Positions 33,452-50,209 of a stretch of DNA of 64,000 bases are shown here, one piece after another. The notes under the pieces were generated by a model. That model ran no database searches. It had not been told where the DNA came from and worked only from the letters and a program-made list of their open reading frames with translations. Source of the stretch: Whitmania pigra (taxonomy: Eukaryota > Annelida > Clitellata > Hirudinida > Haemopidae); NCBI GenBank assembly GCA_021613335.1, contig JAJTWR010000473.1, positions 1,061,001 to 1,125,000 of the forward strand, given 5' to 3'. The translations under genes and the position numbers were made by a program. Each line of letters starts with the position of its first letter. Positions within the stretch are counted from its first letter, which is position 1.

Positions 33452-36400
33452 CTGCTAAACTCGCTACAGATTACAGGGTTACTAGCCCAAGTGAAGTCAG
33501 TAAATTTTTTAGAATTTTAAAATTTAAAGAGTCAAACTAAAAAAAATGGCTGACTGTTTCGCCTATTCTAGCGAGTTTATTAAATTTTACATCGGTTGAA
33601 TCCAATACAGATACATTTTTTATGATGTCGATTATGCCATATGATTTAGCAATAAAATTAAAGAAATTATTTACATTAAAAATGGAAATAGTATAATTTC
33701 AAATGACATTTAATTTGCATTTGAAATTTTATTTTCCAAGTTTTTCGCCACCTACGGTAAACCCTACATGAACTCGTCTTACATTCTGAGTATGGAGAAG
33801 TTTATCGACCGAGAAAATCCTTCGTTGGGAAGTCTTATTGTGAGTTATCTCATAATATTTATGGTGTACAATAATATTATTTATGCAATTAATGTTATAA
33901 TTTATCGCAGCCTTGCGTGGATTGCGTATTTTACCATGTTTATTTTTTTAATTTCAACCCAAAAGAATGACTATTAACTCAAATTGTAGTCAGTTGATTT
34001 ATTGCTAAAGAATGATACAGAGGAACTTTAAATAATTTTATTGCTAGATATTTTTTAGATTGGGATGGTGGATACACAGGCTTTAGCGTGCAGGTTGGCC
34101 GAATGGGCTGCGTTCCTGCATTACGGCACCAGTCGCAATGTGTCGTATTCGAAACCCAGCCTGCACTGCCGCATGCACCCTTAGGAAGGAGCGCTATATA
34201 AATGGTTACAAGAAGTGCCTCCGACACTATATAAATGAAATTACGATAACAATTACAATCACAAATTACATCTACTATGGGCTTAATAGCTGCTGATATC
34301 TAGGGGCAGATATTAATTATTGAATTTATTTTCAGAACGTAACATTTGCGGAGGCGTTTATCAAATCGTTAAGCAATGGTTCTGAGTGGGTTATTATGGA
34401 AGAAAAGTATCTTCGAAATTGCATTGTTATACCAACTGACAAATTTTCATCGAAAAAAGACAAACGGAACATTCCCGTGTACATAAACGACAAGTATTTT
34501 ACATTAGATGAGTATCCAAAGATCTTTGCATCTGCAATTGCTTATAAGCACGAAGGTAATGACATGCTTGAAAATCTACACAGGATTCAATTCTTGCCTG
34601 AAGGTGATTTTTATTTTGGTGAAAATGATGATGACAATGACGACGACTAAATCAAAAATACTACTTATACATTTATTTTATTTTTTTATTTGATTAAAAT
34701 CAGTTGCATAGCTAATGTGACTTGGACTTAGCAAAAATACTTCAATTATTAAATGTTTAAATATAAGTCAAGATAAATATTTAAATAGTAAAAATAATAA
34801 ATATTATTTTTAAATATATATATTTAAATAATATATGTAATCATTTCACCTATACTTTATTGTTGTTAGTTTGTTTTAAAATCTTCGAATTAATGCTTCG
34901 CAAAAGGTTAATTTTTTCAACAATTTCCAGGATATAAAAGGGAGTTTGAAATTACTTTTGCAATGGTTACGCACCACTCTATTCACGAAGCGTTAGTTGT
35001 AATTCTTATTACTTCATAAGGAATTAGTTGTATTTCTTATCACTTACATCACTTGCAATTTCAATGACTCAATTTAACTTATATTTGAAAATAATCAGAA
35101 AGTGCTTCAATGAATGCTTCGCAAAATGCGCCTCTAACGCTATTCTTGCAAAATACAGACAAAATTACAAAAACCTAAAATAAACAATTTTGTCTTAAAT
35201 TTGACAAATTTTAAAGGTTTGTGGAATTGGAAGATGACTGTCTGTCGGATGCTGAGAAATCTGAAAACGCAGCAAAGAAGCTGAGATCTGTCTTGGAGGT
35301 TCTGGCAAATGAGGTATGCAGCTGTGGTATCTGGAAAACTAATAAAAATATAGAAATCACAATATGCAATGTATTAAATAATCATTTTAATTATGTAATT
35401 ATATATTGCAATACTTGTTTGCTTAATCATATTTTGAAGGAACTACCAAATAAATAAATAAAGGTTCTAACTAATACTTTTATGGTTAAAAGGTTAATGA
35501 GGCATTTGGTACACTGCGAGGACAAAGCGGAGATTTCCGCGTTACTACCATGAAGATTGTCATCACAAAAGTGAGATGAGATGATTATTATCTCGATAAT
35601 AATAATAATAATTAATAATAATAACAATAATAATAATAATAGTTTACATATAATATCAATAAAAATAATAATAGTTAATTTTTAAGGCGCACTTTGCGAG
35701 TTATTGGTTATGGTGTCATATATACAATTTTCAGCAAATTCAATCGTAAATATGATTTTCAATAAATAACTAACCATTAGAATGTGAACTAAACTGAATC
35801 TTATCAACATACAATCCATTAGAAGGTAGACGAGTTGTTATGTTTGGAGAAGTGGAGATTGGAAAATCAAACCATCCACGGAAACAAAGCCTACATTGAG
35901 TGTGTTACAGATGTCGTTGAACTGAACCCCTTCAATCTTCCAGAAGTTGATATGGTGACCATTTTTACCAGGTTTACTACATTTATTGATAGTTTTCAAC
36001 TTTCTTATTTTGAACTGCTTATAACAACAAGTTCCCTCATTCTGCTGGCCATCACTTAATCCTCATTTCATCCATCCTTAGTTTGTTTTTAATTTATACA
36101 TGCTTTTCAGAGATACTTTGATCTTCAGAAAGAAATTGGCAAAATTCGCTTCCTTTCCTGAGACCATGTGCCTTATTAAAAATCTGATGATAGTTAACTT
36201 TGCTGATTTTGGCTTTACAAAGAAGATCACTACCCAAGCGCTGGCAGTTTCTTTAGACATAAAATTAGACGGAGATAGAATTGAAAATAAAAACTGCCAA
36301 CCCGAGGAAAATTATATTATGGCAAATAATTTCACTGAAACATTGGGTAACAAGAATCTATTCACGTTTTCTCCCTGCGCTTCACTCGAGGCTGATCTCT

Positions 36401-36994
36401 GGATATCGTGGCTGGACGGGCTAGTTCCTAGTTTATTCTATTAATATCTATTCTATTAATAGATTTATAATTTATTCTATTAATCTCTATTTCTGATATT
36501 TAATATTTGTAAAAACTCTAACTTTGTAAAGTAGCTTTATTAAATATACATATGTAGTATGATATAAGCAATATAATTTATTATTATTATTATTATCATT
36601 ATTATTACGATATTTGGCTTACTAAAGCCAAATTTCTTGTAATCAAGTAAGATTGAAAAAAGTAGTGACACATTTCTAAACCGTTTCAGAGACTGAAATT
36701 AAATTAGCAGTTTATTCAGCATGTTAATATTTTTCCAAACCTTTAGGGGAAAATACAATTGCATCGATAAGAAAAAAGGACGAAGCAACCCCAATAAACC
36801 AGAAAAAACTGTGTCTTTGTTGGCTGGTGAAATTCTAAATTTGAACGACCAATGTCGTCTGATTGTTGGTCCGAAGTCGTACTATTGTGGAAACAAGAAA
36901 GTGAAAAAATACGACTTAGATTTGCATTCATGATTGTTAAAAATTGCATTTATTATTATTATTGTTATTGTTACTATTATTATTATTATTATTA

Positions 36995-37087
<93 letters not shown>

Positions 37088-37110
37088 TATTATTATTATT
37101 ATTATTATTA

Positions 37111-37193
<83 letters not shown>

Positions 37194-37216
37194 TATTATT
37201 ATTATTATTATTATTA

Positions 37217-37281
<65 letters not shown>

Positions 37282-38313
37282 ATTATTATTTATAGATATA
37301 TATAGGATGAGTTCAGTGGGTTATAATATATAATATATAAGTATATATATTTTAAATTATTTTGTTAAATTAAAGATATTTATCAATATTAAATTAAGTT
37401 GCATTTTTATGTTTTCATTTCAATTGGTCAACTAAACTCTATTTTCATGACTTTCCGAAATTTTGAAATATTTAATTATTTATAATAATTTTAAACAATA
37501 ATTGAATAATATATTAATTATAATCATAATTAATTCCTTATTGATCGCCAATCCTTTTTGTTACATGAGTCTGTTTTCTGTTTGTTATTTTTTTTATAAA
37601 TGGCAATTACTTGTTACTAGCGGAATTCATAGATTTAATTTACATAATGTAAATTAATATAGTTAATGTATTTATAATTAATGTAATGCAATATAATATA
37701 ATATAATGTAAATAATGTAATATATCATTTTAAACAATTTCGTTTCAAGGCAACAAAAAAGAATGTTGTTTGTAAAAGCATTCGATGTTTTGCAAATGAG
37801 AGATGCAAGTCCATTCCGAAGTTTGTGTTAGATGGCACATCTTGTGCCAATGGGAGATGGTGCCGAAGAGGCCAATGTATTCCTGCAGCTAGGGCTCCAA
37901 AACTTCTCAACTTACCGGGTAAGATATATAAGGGTTTAGCTTATTATTAATATCATTACTACCAACAATATTTAAGCGTTGTTATTATTAATTATTTAAT
38001 ATGATGTCTACATTGACATGCCAATTGAGGAGATTAATAAATACATGACGTCGGTCTAACACGATATTTACCCATGATATCTCGTAGATTTGAAATCTAA
38101 ATCTTGCTAATGATTTCCACATTAGAAATAATTAAAAATGATCATCTTGTTTAACGAAGTCAACAATTTTAATTCCTTGCCGTAGCTCTCAAAAGTGGGA
38201 AATGCGAAGAATCTACCACAGCAGGGCCAGAAATGAACCTTACTTTGAGTACTGATGCAGGAATTCCATCCGGGAATAGATCTTATCAGGGTTCATCTAT
38301 TAACTTTGATTAA
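33452..38313 (+). CDS. Metalloprotease locus 3: ADAMTS-like pseudoprotease without zinc site
   Basis: Twelve exons in consistent phase: 33452-33499, 33572-33690, 33741-33839, 34336-34555, 34931-34991, 35217-35313, 35493-35570, 35826-35971, 36111-36419, 36747-36900, 37750-37918, 38186-38313 (about 541 codons, first exon not found). They correspond exon by exon to locus 2: propeptide (MPYDLAIKLKKLF), catalytic-like domain, disintegrin-like part (DQCRLIVGPKSYYC, DGTSCANGRWC). Where locus 2 has HEIGHLLGAYHD this gene has VSLDIKLDGD, so both glutamate and zinc histidines are gone; the Met-turn-like YIMANN remains. Locus 2 exons 8 and 9 are one exon here. The intron after 36419 starts with GC. It ends in a Ser/Thr-rich tail with no PLAC modules. 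Open frames over twelve exons argue for selection as a non-enzymatic protein. No start codon or signal exon was identified upstream. Confidence 0.72.
34070..34260 (+). mobile_element. tRNA-derived SINE in an intron of protease locus 3
   Basis: 34085-34175 carries tRNA-like promoter boxes: A box TTGGCCGAATGGG and B-box-like GTATTCGAAACCC, spaced as in a tRNA. The body continues with two AC/GC-TATATAAATG blocks and an A/T-rich end. It is unlike the tRNA-Glu chimera at 8.6 kb. Target duplications not identified. Confidence 0.55.
34667..34727 (-). mobile_element. Isolated LINE tail
   Basis: Reads on the minus strand as AGCTATGCAACTGATTTTAA followed by ATCAAATAAAAAAATAAAA, the 3' tail of the LINE family at 16.8-20.9 kb, here in an intron of protease locus 3. 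Confidence 0.6.
36948..37291. repeat. (ATT)n microsatellite, about 340 bp
   Basis: Nearly pure TTATTA repeats with a few phase slips, in the intron between 36900 and 37750 of protease locus 3. Open frames across it (poly-Ile, poly-Leu, poly-Tyr) are artefacts. Confidence 0.95.
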
Positions 38314-42440
<4,127 letters not shown>

Positions 42441-42944
42441 AACTTTCAACAAACTTCCTTTGTTGCTCAATAACAACGTAAATACACATCAAAATCGAAT
42501 TAACATTTAATTGCATTCCGACAGCATGTGCAAATGACATTAAATAATACTAAACTACACTTTCTTTTGACAACGAATCACAACTTCGGGTTAAAACCCA
42601 AATTTTGGGTGGATGTCGAGTTTTCAACTCCAACGGAAGGTACGTAAAAGCGTGGGATTTTACATTATCAATGAAAAGGAACAGAAAGTATAAACTTTCA
42701 ACAAACTTCCTTTGTCGCTCAATAACAACGTAAATACACATCAAAATCGAATTAACATTTAATTGCATTCCGACAGCATGTGCAAATGACATTAAATAAT
42801 ACTAAACTACACTTTCTTTTGACAACGAATCACAACTTCGGGTTAAAACCCAAATTTTGGGTGGATGTCGAGTTTTCAACTCCAACGGAAGGTACGTAAA
42901 AGCGTGGGATTTTACATTATCAATGAAAAGGAACAGAAAGTATA
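42441..42944. repeat. 252-bp tandem duplication of the BPI-1 promoter
   Basis: 42441-42692 and 42693-42944 are almost identical (for example TTGTTGCTCAATAACAACG against TTGTCGCTCAATAACAACG). The second copy ends in TATAAAAG just before the BPI-1 start codon; the first ends in TATAAACT, so only the downstream copy has a full TATA box. Confidence 0.9.
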
Positions 42945-42948
42945 AAAG
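42941..42948 (+). promoter_or_regulatory. TATA box of BPI-1
   Basis: TATAAAAG, 38 bp before the start codon at 42979; a similar box precedes BPI-2 and BPI-3 by 44 bp. Confidence 0.65.
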
Positions 42949-42978
42949 CCGAATCTGTGAAAATTTGGAAGAAAGAAA

Positions 42979-45199
42979 ATGAAGCTACTCTGCCTTCTCT
43001 TTTTGGTTTTGGTTCAACAATGCTTTGGTAAGGACTCTCACCTCATTCAGAAGCAATACTATTTTTCTCAGATAAATTTAATTAAATAAATAAAAATTTG
43101 ACTTAGGTAAACATGGGATTGTGATTAAATATTAAAATGTCATGGCCCTCTGAGAGTATGCTATTTCGTTGAAATAACAATTTATATTTTACGTATTTAT
43201 TTAAATGAGGACTATGTGATTTTTAAATGTTTAATTTTGTCATAATCATTTTGCAGCTCAAAGCAACGGAGAAATAGAGATTGCACTGTCTGAAACAGGT
43301 CTAAATTATGCAGCAAAAGTGGCTGTGGACCTTCTTGCTAAGAACTTGTTGACAGGAAAGATTCCCGACTTTAGCTACTTCAAAAATATAAGGGTATGTT
43401 GACGTTTGAAACTTTTAACAACTTAACAATAAAATTTAAATATTTAAAAATAAATTACAAAAACGTAACATTGAAAATAATTTACCATTACCACTTAGTC
43501 TACTACAACAGTAAACAACTCTCATCGTCAGGTCACAGAGTTCGCAAAACCAGAACCGCTTGTAAAAGTGAACCAAGGAGTTGGCCTTACTTTGGCACTG
43601 AACGGGGTCTCAGTCAAAGCTGAAGCCAATTGGAGCTACGAAAAAAAGGTGATCTTCTTCACAATTCGAGATAGCGGAAGTTTGACAGCAACTACTAAAG
43701 CCAGCGTAAGCATGTCTGTTAGTATAGGAAGCAGCAATGGCAAGCCGTCCATCAAAGCCTATTCCTGTGTCACATCGTTGTCTGAATTTGATGCAAAAGT
43801 TGGCGGTTCCGTTGCCAGTTTCCTTTACAACCTTCTAATCTCGTGAGTTATCTACTTTTTAAACCTTGACAAGAAAATTTCAAATTGCATATTTAGTAGA
43901 ATTAAAATCTGAGAACAGATAGTTGTTGATACTAATTATCAGTAACTGGTTTTGCTGCATGATTTAGACCTGCGTCTGACGATGCAATTTTTATTTCCAA
44001 ATTATATTTTGCTTTAGCTCATTATTTTGTAATTTCTTGGCTTCGTATTTCTTCAGGATGTTCAAGGGATCCATTAAAAATTTAATTGAGAATAAAATTT
44101 GTGAAGAGGCACTGAAGGTTATCAACTCTGACGGTGCTAAGGAATTGGAAACCCTAAAGCTGCAGTCACGCATTAACAACTACCTGACCATCGACTATTC
44201 TCTCACCAAGGCCCCATTTTTCGGCACTTCATTCTTTTTGAGTTACCACAAAGGAACATTTGTTGGAGATAACTTAACAGATCAGGTTTCTTTAAAATTT
44301 GGATTCTAAGAACGTATTTGAATAACTTGTCATGTTAAAGTGTGACCTAAAATGACCACAATTGCTGTTAATATTAAAGAATTCTTTAAAAATTTCTAGT
44401 ACTCAATTTAAAAAAAAAACGCTTTTCTGAAATACAGACCCCTTCCATGGCAACCCCAACAGACAAAATGATCGGATTCTCCATTTCGGAAAATGTCTTT
44501 AACAGTGGTCTCAGGGTTCTTTACAGTGTCGGGGCTATGAAATACAATTATTCCTTCAATGACTGGGATGTAAGTTCAGCTCAATAAACAAGCAGACATT
44601 ATTTTAAAAAAATCATTTACTTGTTTTATTAATCTGGAAGATTTAATGAATAATTTAGCTCTTCATAGATTCTCCTAAAACTTCATAACTCGACTAAAAC
44701 ATCTCCTTGCTTTATGCAGGGTTTAGCGGAGATATTTCCATTTGTGGAAAGCACCGACGGCGGGCCGTACGAGGTCAAAGTTTACGCCAATGCCCTTCCC
44801 GATACTAGGATCACGACAAACGGTATAAGAATAAATCTTCCAGGAGTTGTTGAACTTTTGTCCAAACCATCAGGCCGAGCTCCGAACACTTTGTTGAAAA
44901 TACAATTCACACTCAGCGCCACGGCAATGGCTTCGATTAGTTCGAACGTCCTTAAAGGTTACATAAGCAATACCAGCCTCAATGTGATTGGATCAACTCC
45001 TCCCTTGCCCAATGTTGACAATTCTCTCATCAACACCAGCATCATGTCTTTTGTAAACTTAATTCTTCCCATGATAAACGAGAAACTCGACCAGGGAATG
45101 CCCCTACCAACGGTTCAAGGAGTCAGCTTTATTCAGGGTTCGTTGGCGCTCAACGACCGTTATGTCAGTGCTTCGGCCAATGTTCGCTACTTGTCTTGA
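42979..45199 (+). CDS. BPI/LBP family protein 1
   Basis: Six exons: 42979-43027, 43257-43393, 43532-43842, 44057-44285, 44438-44569, 44720-45199 (445 aa). Exon 1 is a signal peptide (MKLLCLLFLVLVQQCFG). Exons 2-4 give the N-terminal BPI half and exons 5-6 the C-terminal half of the boomerang-shaped lipid-binding fold. Two cysteines (AYSCVTS in exon 3, NKICEE in exon 4) sit at the positions of the conserved disulfide of vertebrate BPI and LBP. Length matches the family (about 450-480). Known members bind lipopolysaccharide or lipids outside the cell; that role here is inferred. First of five tandem copies, with a duplicated promoter. AATAAA at 45316. Confidence 0.88.
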
Positions 45200-46830
45200 G
45201 AGCCAAGAAATCGAAGACATCTGAAAGCTTTAAATAATAACGATTGTGATAAATTTAGGACTAACAATGAAAGTTTGGAAATATGACTAATACATTAAAT
45301 TATGAATTTATGATTAATAAAATAATTAATAAATTCATTCTCTATTTTTATAATCTCTAGCTTATATAAGTAGTTGAAGTCTTAAAAAATGTCGAAAGTG
45401 TTTTTTTTATGTCAGCGATTGTGCAGGTCTAATCTTATTTATGTAGCAAATTAAACAAGTTGGAAGTGTATCATTGAGAAAGCACCACAATCGATAAGTT
45501 AATAATCACTTAATTCATAAAAAACAAAATCATATTTTCAGTCCGATATGAGATTTGAGATGAAACTAAAAAAAAAAATATTTAAGCTAAACAAATACAC
45601 AATTTTTTTTAAAAAAGACCTCAAACAAACCGAACATGCAATTCAATAAAATGAATGACAAACGTTTGAAAAATTGAATTTATTTCGATGCTTTTGTGTA
45701 TAACGGCTTTTTTGTTTGATCCAAAAGAACTCAAAAATTCATAAAAAAAAAAGAAACAAAAACGCGGAATCCATGACATTTGCTGTTTAGGCAAAAAGGA
45801 AATTAACACTGAAAAAAATCATTATTTATATTTTCACAATAATAACTTAATATATAATAATATAATATTATAATTTGTTGTTCATCCGCTCCCCTCACTT
45901 GAATGGATTATCGGGACTGTAATGATATCATTAATAACGTTTTAGTACGACTATTACTTTTTTTCCCGACTATGCTTAATTTTTAGTACGACGATAAAAA
46001 GTATTTAGTAACCCTTACTGGCAGAGAGATGTGCAGGTTATGAGATGGTTTAACACATTATTGCCTAACGCAGATCATGCAAAATAACGCCAAGCGAGCC
46101 TATCCTATGAAGTACCTGAGAACCTTAAAGTATTTACAAATTGCTAATCTAATGCTTCATTGTTAATTGGAATTCGGAAACTTCATCTGTTAGAATTTAA
46201 ATCAACATAATTTCATGAGTCACGGAGTGGATATTATGAATGTGGATTGAAAACAAAATTTATGAATGATTAAACCTTGTTATTGTGTTATTGACTGCCT
46301 CTGGTTTATTGAAGTTCTAAAGCAACAGGGGATAAATTTTAAAAATTTTAAACTGTTTTTTTTTATTTTTGTTTAACTGGTTGAACGAACCTAAGATTGA
46401 TTGGAGATGGTACACTGCTTAATTAGTCAGTCAAATTACTCATTCATTAGATTCAATGTAACCACAAATTTTTATTTGTAAGATTATTTTTTTTTTTAAG
46501 TCTGTTTAAGTTATAAATAATTATCTTAGACAATCGTCGCTTTTCAAATTTTAAATATGCCAAACAATTTCAAGTGATTCGGAGTGCTAAATGGCTGCAC
46601 TTTCATGCGCTAGATAAAGTAAGGTCATAAACATATTTTAAGCCACCATTCTTACGGATCATGGTTAGTAGATTGACATGATTTTGAATTACAAATATCC
46701 AATGAAAGCTATTCTTACCTGTTAAAAGTGTCACCTGAAATAATAATAAACATGAATAACAGCATTGTTTGTGAGATCCGTGAGCCTTTGAAGGGGTAAA
46801 CTGCGGAAATGCCGACAGGAAGTGCAGATA
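45200..46830. other. Intergenic between BPI-1 and BPI-2
   Basis: No exon recognised. The last 100 bases are the BPI-2 promoter, similar to that of BPI-3. Confidence 0.5.
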
Positions 46831-46833
46831 AGG

Positions 46834-46840
46834 TATAAAA
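46834..46840 (+). promoter_or_regulatory. TATA box of BPI-2
   Basis: TATAAAA, 44 bp before the start codon, followed by GAAGTCG as at BPI-3. Confidence 0.65.
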
Positions 46841-46877
46841 GAAGTCGTTCTACTACGCAAGAGACGATAGAAGCAAG

Positions 46878-49033
46878 ATGGTGAAGATTTTAATTTTGTG
46901 TCTTTTCGCACTAGTTCACCTAGTCTCCGGTTTGTAAATGATTTATTATATTTTAAGAGTTTGTTTAAGAGATAAAATATTAATACCTAATATAATAAAT
47001 AATTTAAAAATAAACTTACAACTTTGCAGCCCAGGGAAACGTTGAGATTGCCTTGTCCAGACAAGGCTTAAATTTTGCAGCAAGAGTGGCAGTGGATATT
47101 TTGTCCAGGGATCTTAAAACGAAAACCATTCCAAATATTGATGGGCAAGTGTCTCTCTCAAATATTCGAGTGAGTGCATCAATGTAATCAAATAAAAGAA
47201 ATTAAAACTGTGTAAACTTAAAGTACATATTTTCTCCAAGGTCACTGAGTTTGTTAAGCCTACTGCTCAGGTGAATCTGAACAATGGTGTGGGGATCACC
47301 TTGTCTCTTTCGGGTGCTTCCATCCGGGCAGAGGCCAATTGGAGTTATCTTAAGAAAGTGTGGTTCGTTAAAATTCGAGATAGCGGATCTGTTACGGCTT
47401 CCTCTGTAGCCAGCATCAGCGTTTCGGTCAGAGTGGGAAGTGATGCCAATGGAAAGCCGACTATCAGTGCTACCGATTGTTCAGCAAGTCTGCCGGATTT
47501 GAGCATAAAAATTGGGGGAACCTGGGCCAGTTTCCTCTACAATTTTTTGATATCGTTGGTCTTGGAATTATTTGTTTCATAAAACCAGAAATATTTTTTA
47601 CTATCATTTGTATTAAGTAATATTACATTCATTACATCAATATTACATACGAAATTCTAAATCATTAATTAAATATCAAATATTATCAATTGTAAAATGT
47701 TGCTATAAGCACTTAACTAATTTTTTAATTATTTAACTTATCAGATTGTTTAAGGGCACAATAAGATCAAAGTTGGAATCGATAATTTGTCAGTCTGCCA
47801 AAAATGCCATCAATGTTAATGGGGCCAGAGAATTGGAAACTCTAAAATTGCAAGCGAAAATTAACAACCATCTAACAGTTGATTATTCTCTCGCAAGGGC
47901 TCCACTTTTCACTTCAACATTTTTAAAAAGTTATCACAAGGGAAAGTTTATGGGCGATGCAGTGGTCGAGCAGGTCAATTGAATAATTTTTGAAATAAAA
48001 TAAATATAATTATTTTTCATTATTAAAAACTTTTTAACAGCAAAATTCGTAATTGATAGGATATTAGAATACGTTATGGAAATAATAGCATTATTTAACT
48101 CTTTATCTATTTGTCCTTTATCATACTTTAATCTAGAAATAGTAATATTAGTCATAATAATATTCTTCCTTTTATAATGCGGCATAAATTTCAATTATGT
48201 TAATAATTTGACAAATTAGTATAAATAATATCTTGGATTGTAGGTTACCTCCATGGCAACACCGACCGACAAAATGATCGCCTTCTCAATTTCGGAAAAT
48301 GTCCTCAATAGTGCCCTTAGAGTGCTTTACAAGGCCGGAGTTGCCAAATACATTTATACGTTCAACACTTGGGATGTAAGCAAACTAACTTTTTAACTTT
48401 TTCAAATAATATTGAGCATATTAATTTTTAATTAATCTCATTGCATTATTTTATTAGTTAGAATCCTCATTCATTCCCTAATATTTAATTTTGTCTTTAA
48501 TCCTTTAATATCAACAAAAAATTAAAATTTAGTTCAATAATACTACTTTTCAGAAAATTGCTGGAAATATACCTTACAATACCAGCCATGGAAGTGGTCC
48601 TTTTGAGGTGAAAGTTGAGGCAACTGGAGTTCCCTTGGCACTAATAGCAACCAACTCTATAAAAGTGAATGTCTCAGGTGTGGTCGAAATTACATCAAAG
48701 CCTGCTGGACAAGCCCCGAACACTATTTTGAGAATCCAGTTCTGGCTTGCTGCTGAAGCTACGGCTACAATCGTTTCAGATGTCTTGAGAGGTTCAGTTA
48801 ATAAAATCACACCCGTTTTGATCAGCGTTACCCCTCCTATTCCAAATACTCCAGTTTCGGTTATCACAGATAGCATTGCAGCACTTGTTAACCTTGCTCT
48901 TCCATCCATCAATGAAGAACTTCAGAAGGGACTGCCTCTCCCTAATGTCCAAAGCGTTAGCTTCATAGATTCGTCTTTGTCGCTGAACAACAGGTACCTT
49001 AGTGCCTCTGCCAACCTCCGCTATACGCCTTAA
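46878..49033 (+). CDS. BPI/LBP family protein 2
   Basis: Six exons: 46878-46929, 47030-47169, 47241-47554, 47745-47973, 48244-48375, 48554-49033 (448 aa). Signal peptide MVKILILCLFALVHLVSG. The N-terminal half has EANWSYLKKVWF, the disulfide cysteines in ATDCSAS and IICQSA; the C-terminal half starts VTSMATPTDKMIAFSISENV and ends RYLSASANLRYTP. Exon sizes and phases equal those of the other four copies. The donor after exon 3 is the weak GTTGGT rather than GTGAGT. Nearly identical to BPI-3 in exons 3, 4 and 6, so a recent duplicate. AATAAA at 49077. Lipid or LPS binding inferred from the family. Confidence 0.88.
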
Positions 49034-49089
49034 AGGACTTACAAGTGGAATGAAGCTTTGATACTGAACAAAAACAATAAAATAGAATT

Positions 49090-49190
49090 TAGTAAATGTA
49101 TTTTATGTAGTGGGTACAAATATATTTAGATGGGCAACTGTTTTTAATTTTATGTAGTGGGTACAAATATATTTAGATGGACAACTATTA
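49090..49190. repeat. Tandem 48-bp repeat in the 3' flank of BPI-2
   Basis: TTTTATGTAGTGGGTACAAA followed by TATATTTAGATGG occurs twice, at about 49101 and 49149. Confidence 0.75.
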
Positions 49191-50171
49191 TTAAGTCCAT
49201 GTAAATGATTACACTGAAGTATTCTTTCAGGGTTTGAATTTTTGAATTGCTTACGTCTTTTTAAATAAATATATGCAAAATATTTGATATTCTAGTTTAT
49301 TCTTATCAATTCTTGTCCTCAACTTTAAATCAACTTTCTAAGATAAACAAAAATTGGATTAAGAATGGGAAAAAGTGGAAATTGTATTGTTTAATCGTTT
49401 TAAATTATCAGGAAAATTTTTCTGGCAATATTTAGATTAAAATATTCAGTCGCAGTATTAAACTGCTACAAGTTCTCAAGCCGCACTTAGAATAAAAGAA
49501 TAAGTTATCAATAATCTCAGGTTTGTCGAAGCAAGAAACCAGTTCGTGACCACTTGAAATTTGTACTGCTTCCGTAATATCACAAAGGACAAATTTTAAA
49601 ATATTTGTACATATAATAAATCAACTGAAAAATATTCGAAGCCATTTTTTTAATTATGTAAGTTTACAAATTCTACGACGGGAAAATTAAAAATTTTCCA
49701 AAAGATCACAAAAGCGATGGCACTGCATTGAACCAAAGTTGTGATTCATTATTTGATCAGAATCACACAATACAAAATTGCTTTCAATGAATTAAAATGA
49801 GTGTCTTTAATTTAAATCACATTATTAAGAAATGAAAAGTAGAATGCCATAAAGTCCTAATACATCGTTAAGGATAGTAAATAAACTACGAAATGCAAAA
49901 AATATATATATATATAAATTTAATTAGATAAACAATTAAATAATTTGGTAAGAATTGGTATTCAACCTATCAAGTTTTAAATGTGTGCCTTTGTCATCAC
50001 AAGACTGTTTTAGCAGTTAGCACTAAGGTTAAGCGAGATAGCACGCAGATCTCCTGAGCAGGGGATAACGTTTATTACTTTTCGGGGTCAATGAGAACAA
50101 AACTAATCCTTGAAAATCTAAATTTAATTTGCAATTTCAAGTTTCTTCTTCTTCTTCTCTTCTTCTTCTTC

Positions 50172-50209
<38 letters not shown>

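Noticed and set aside
36852..37305. Long poly-Ile, poly-Leu and poly-Tyr frames
   Set aside because: They are translations of the ATT microsatellite in an intron.
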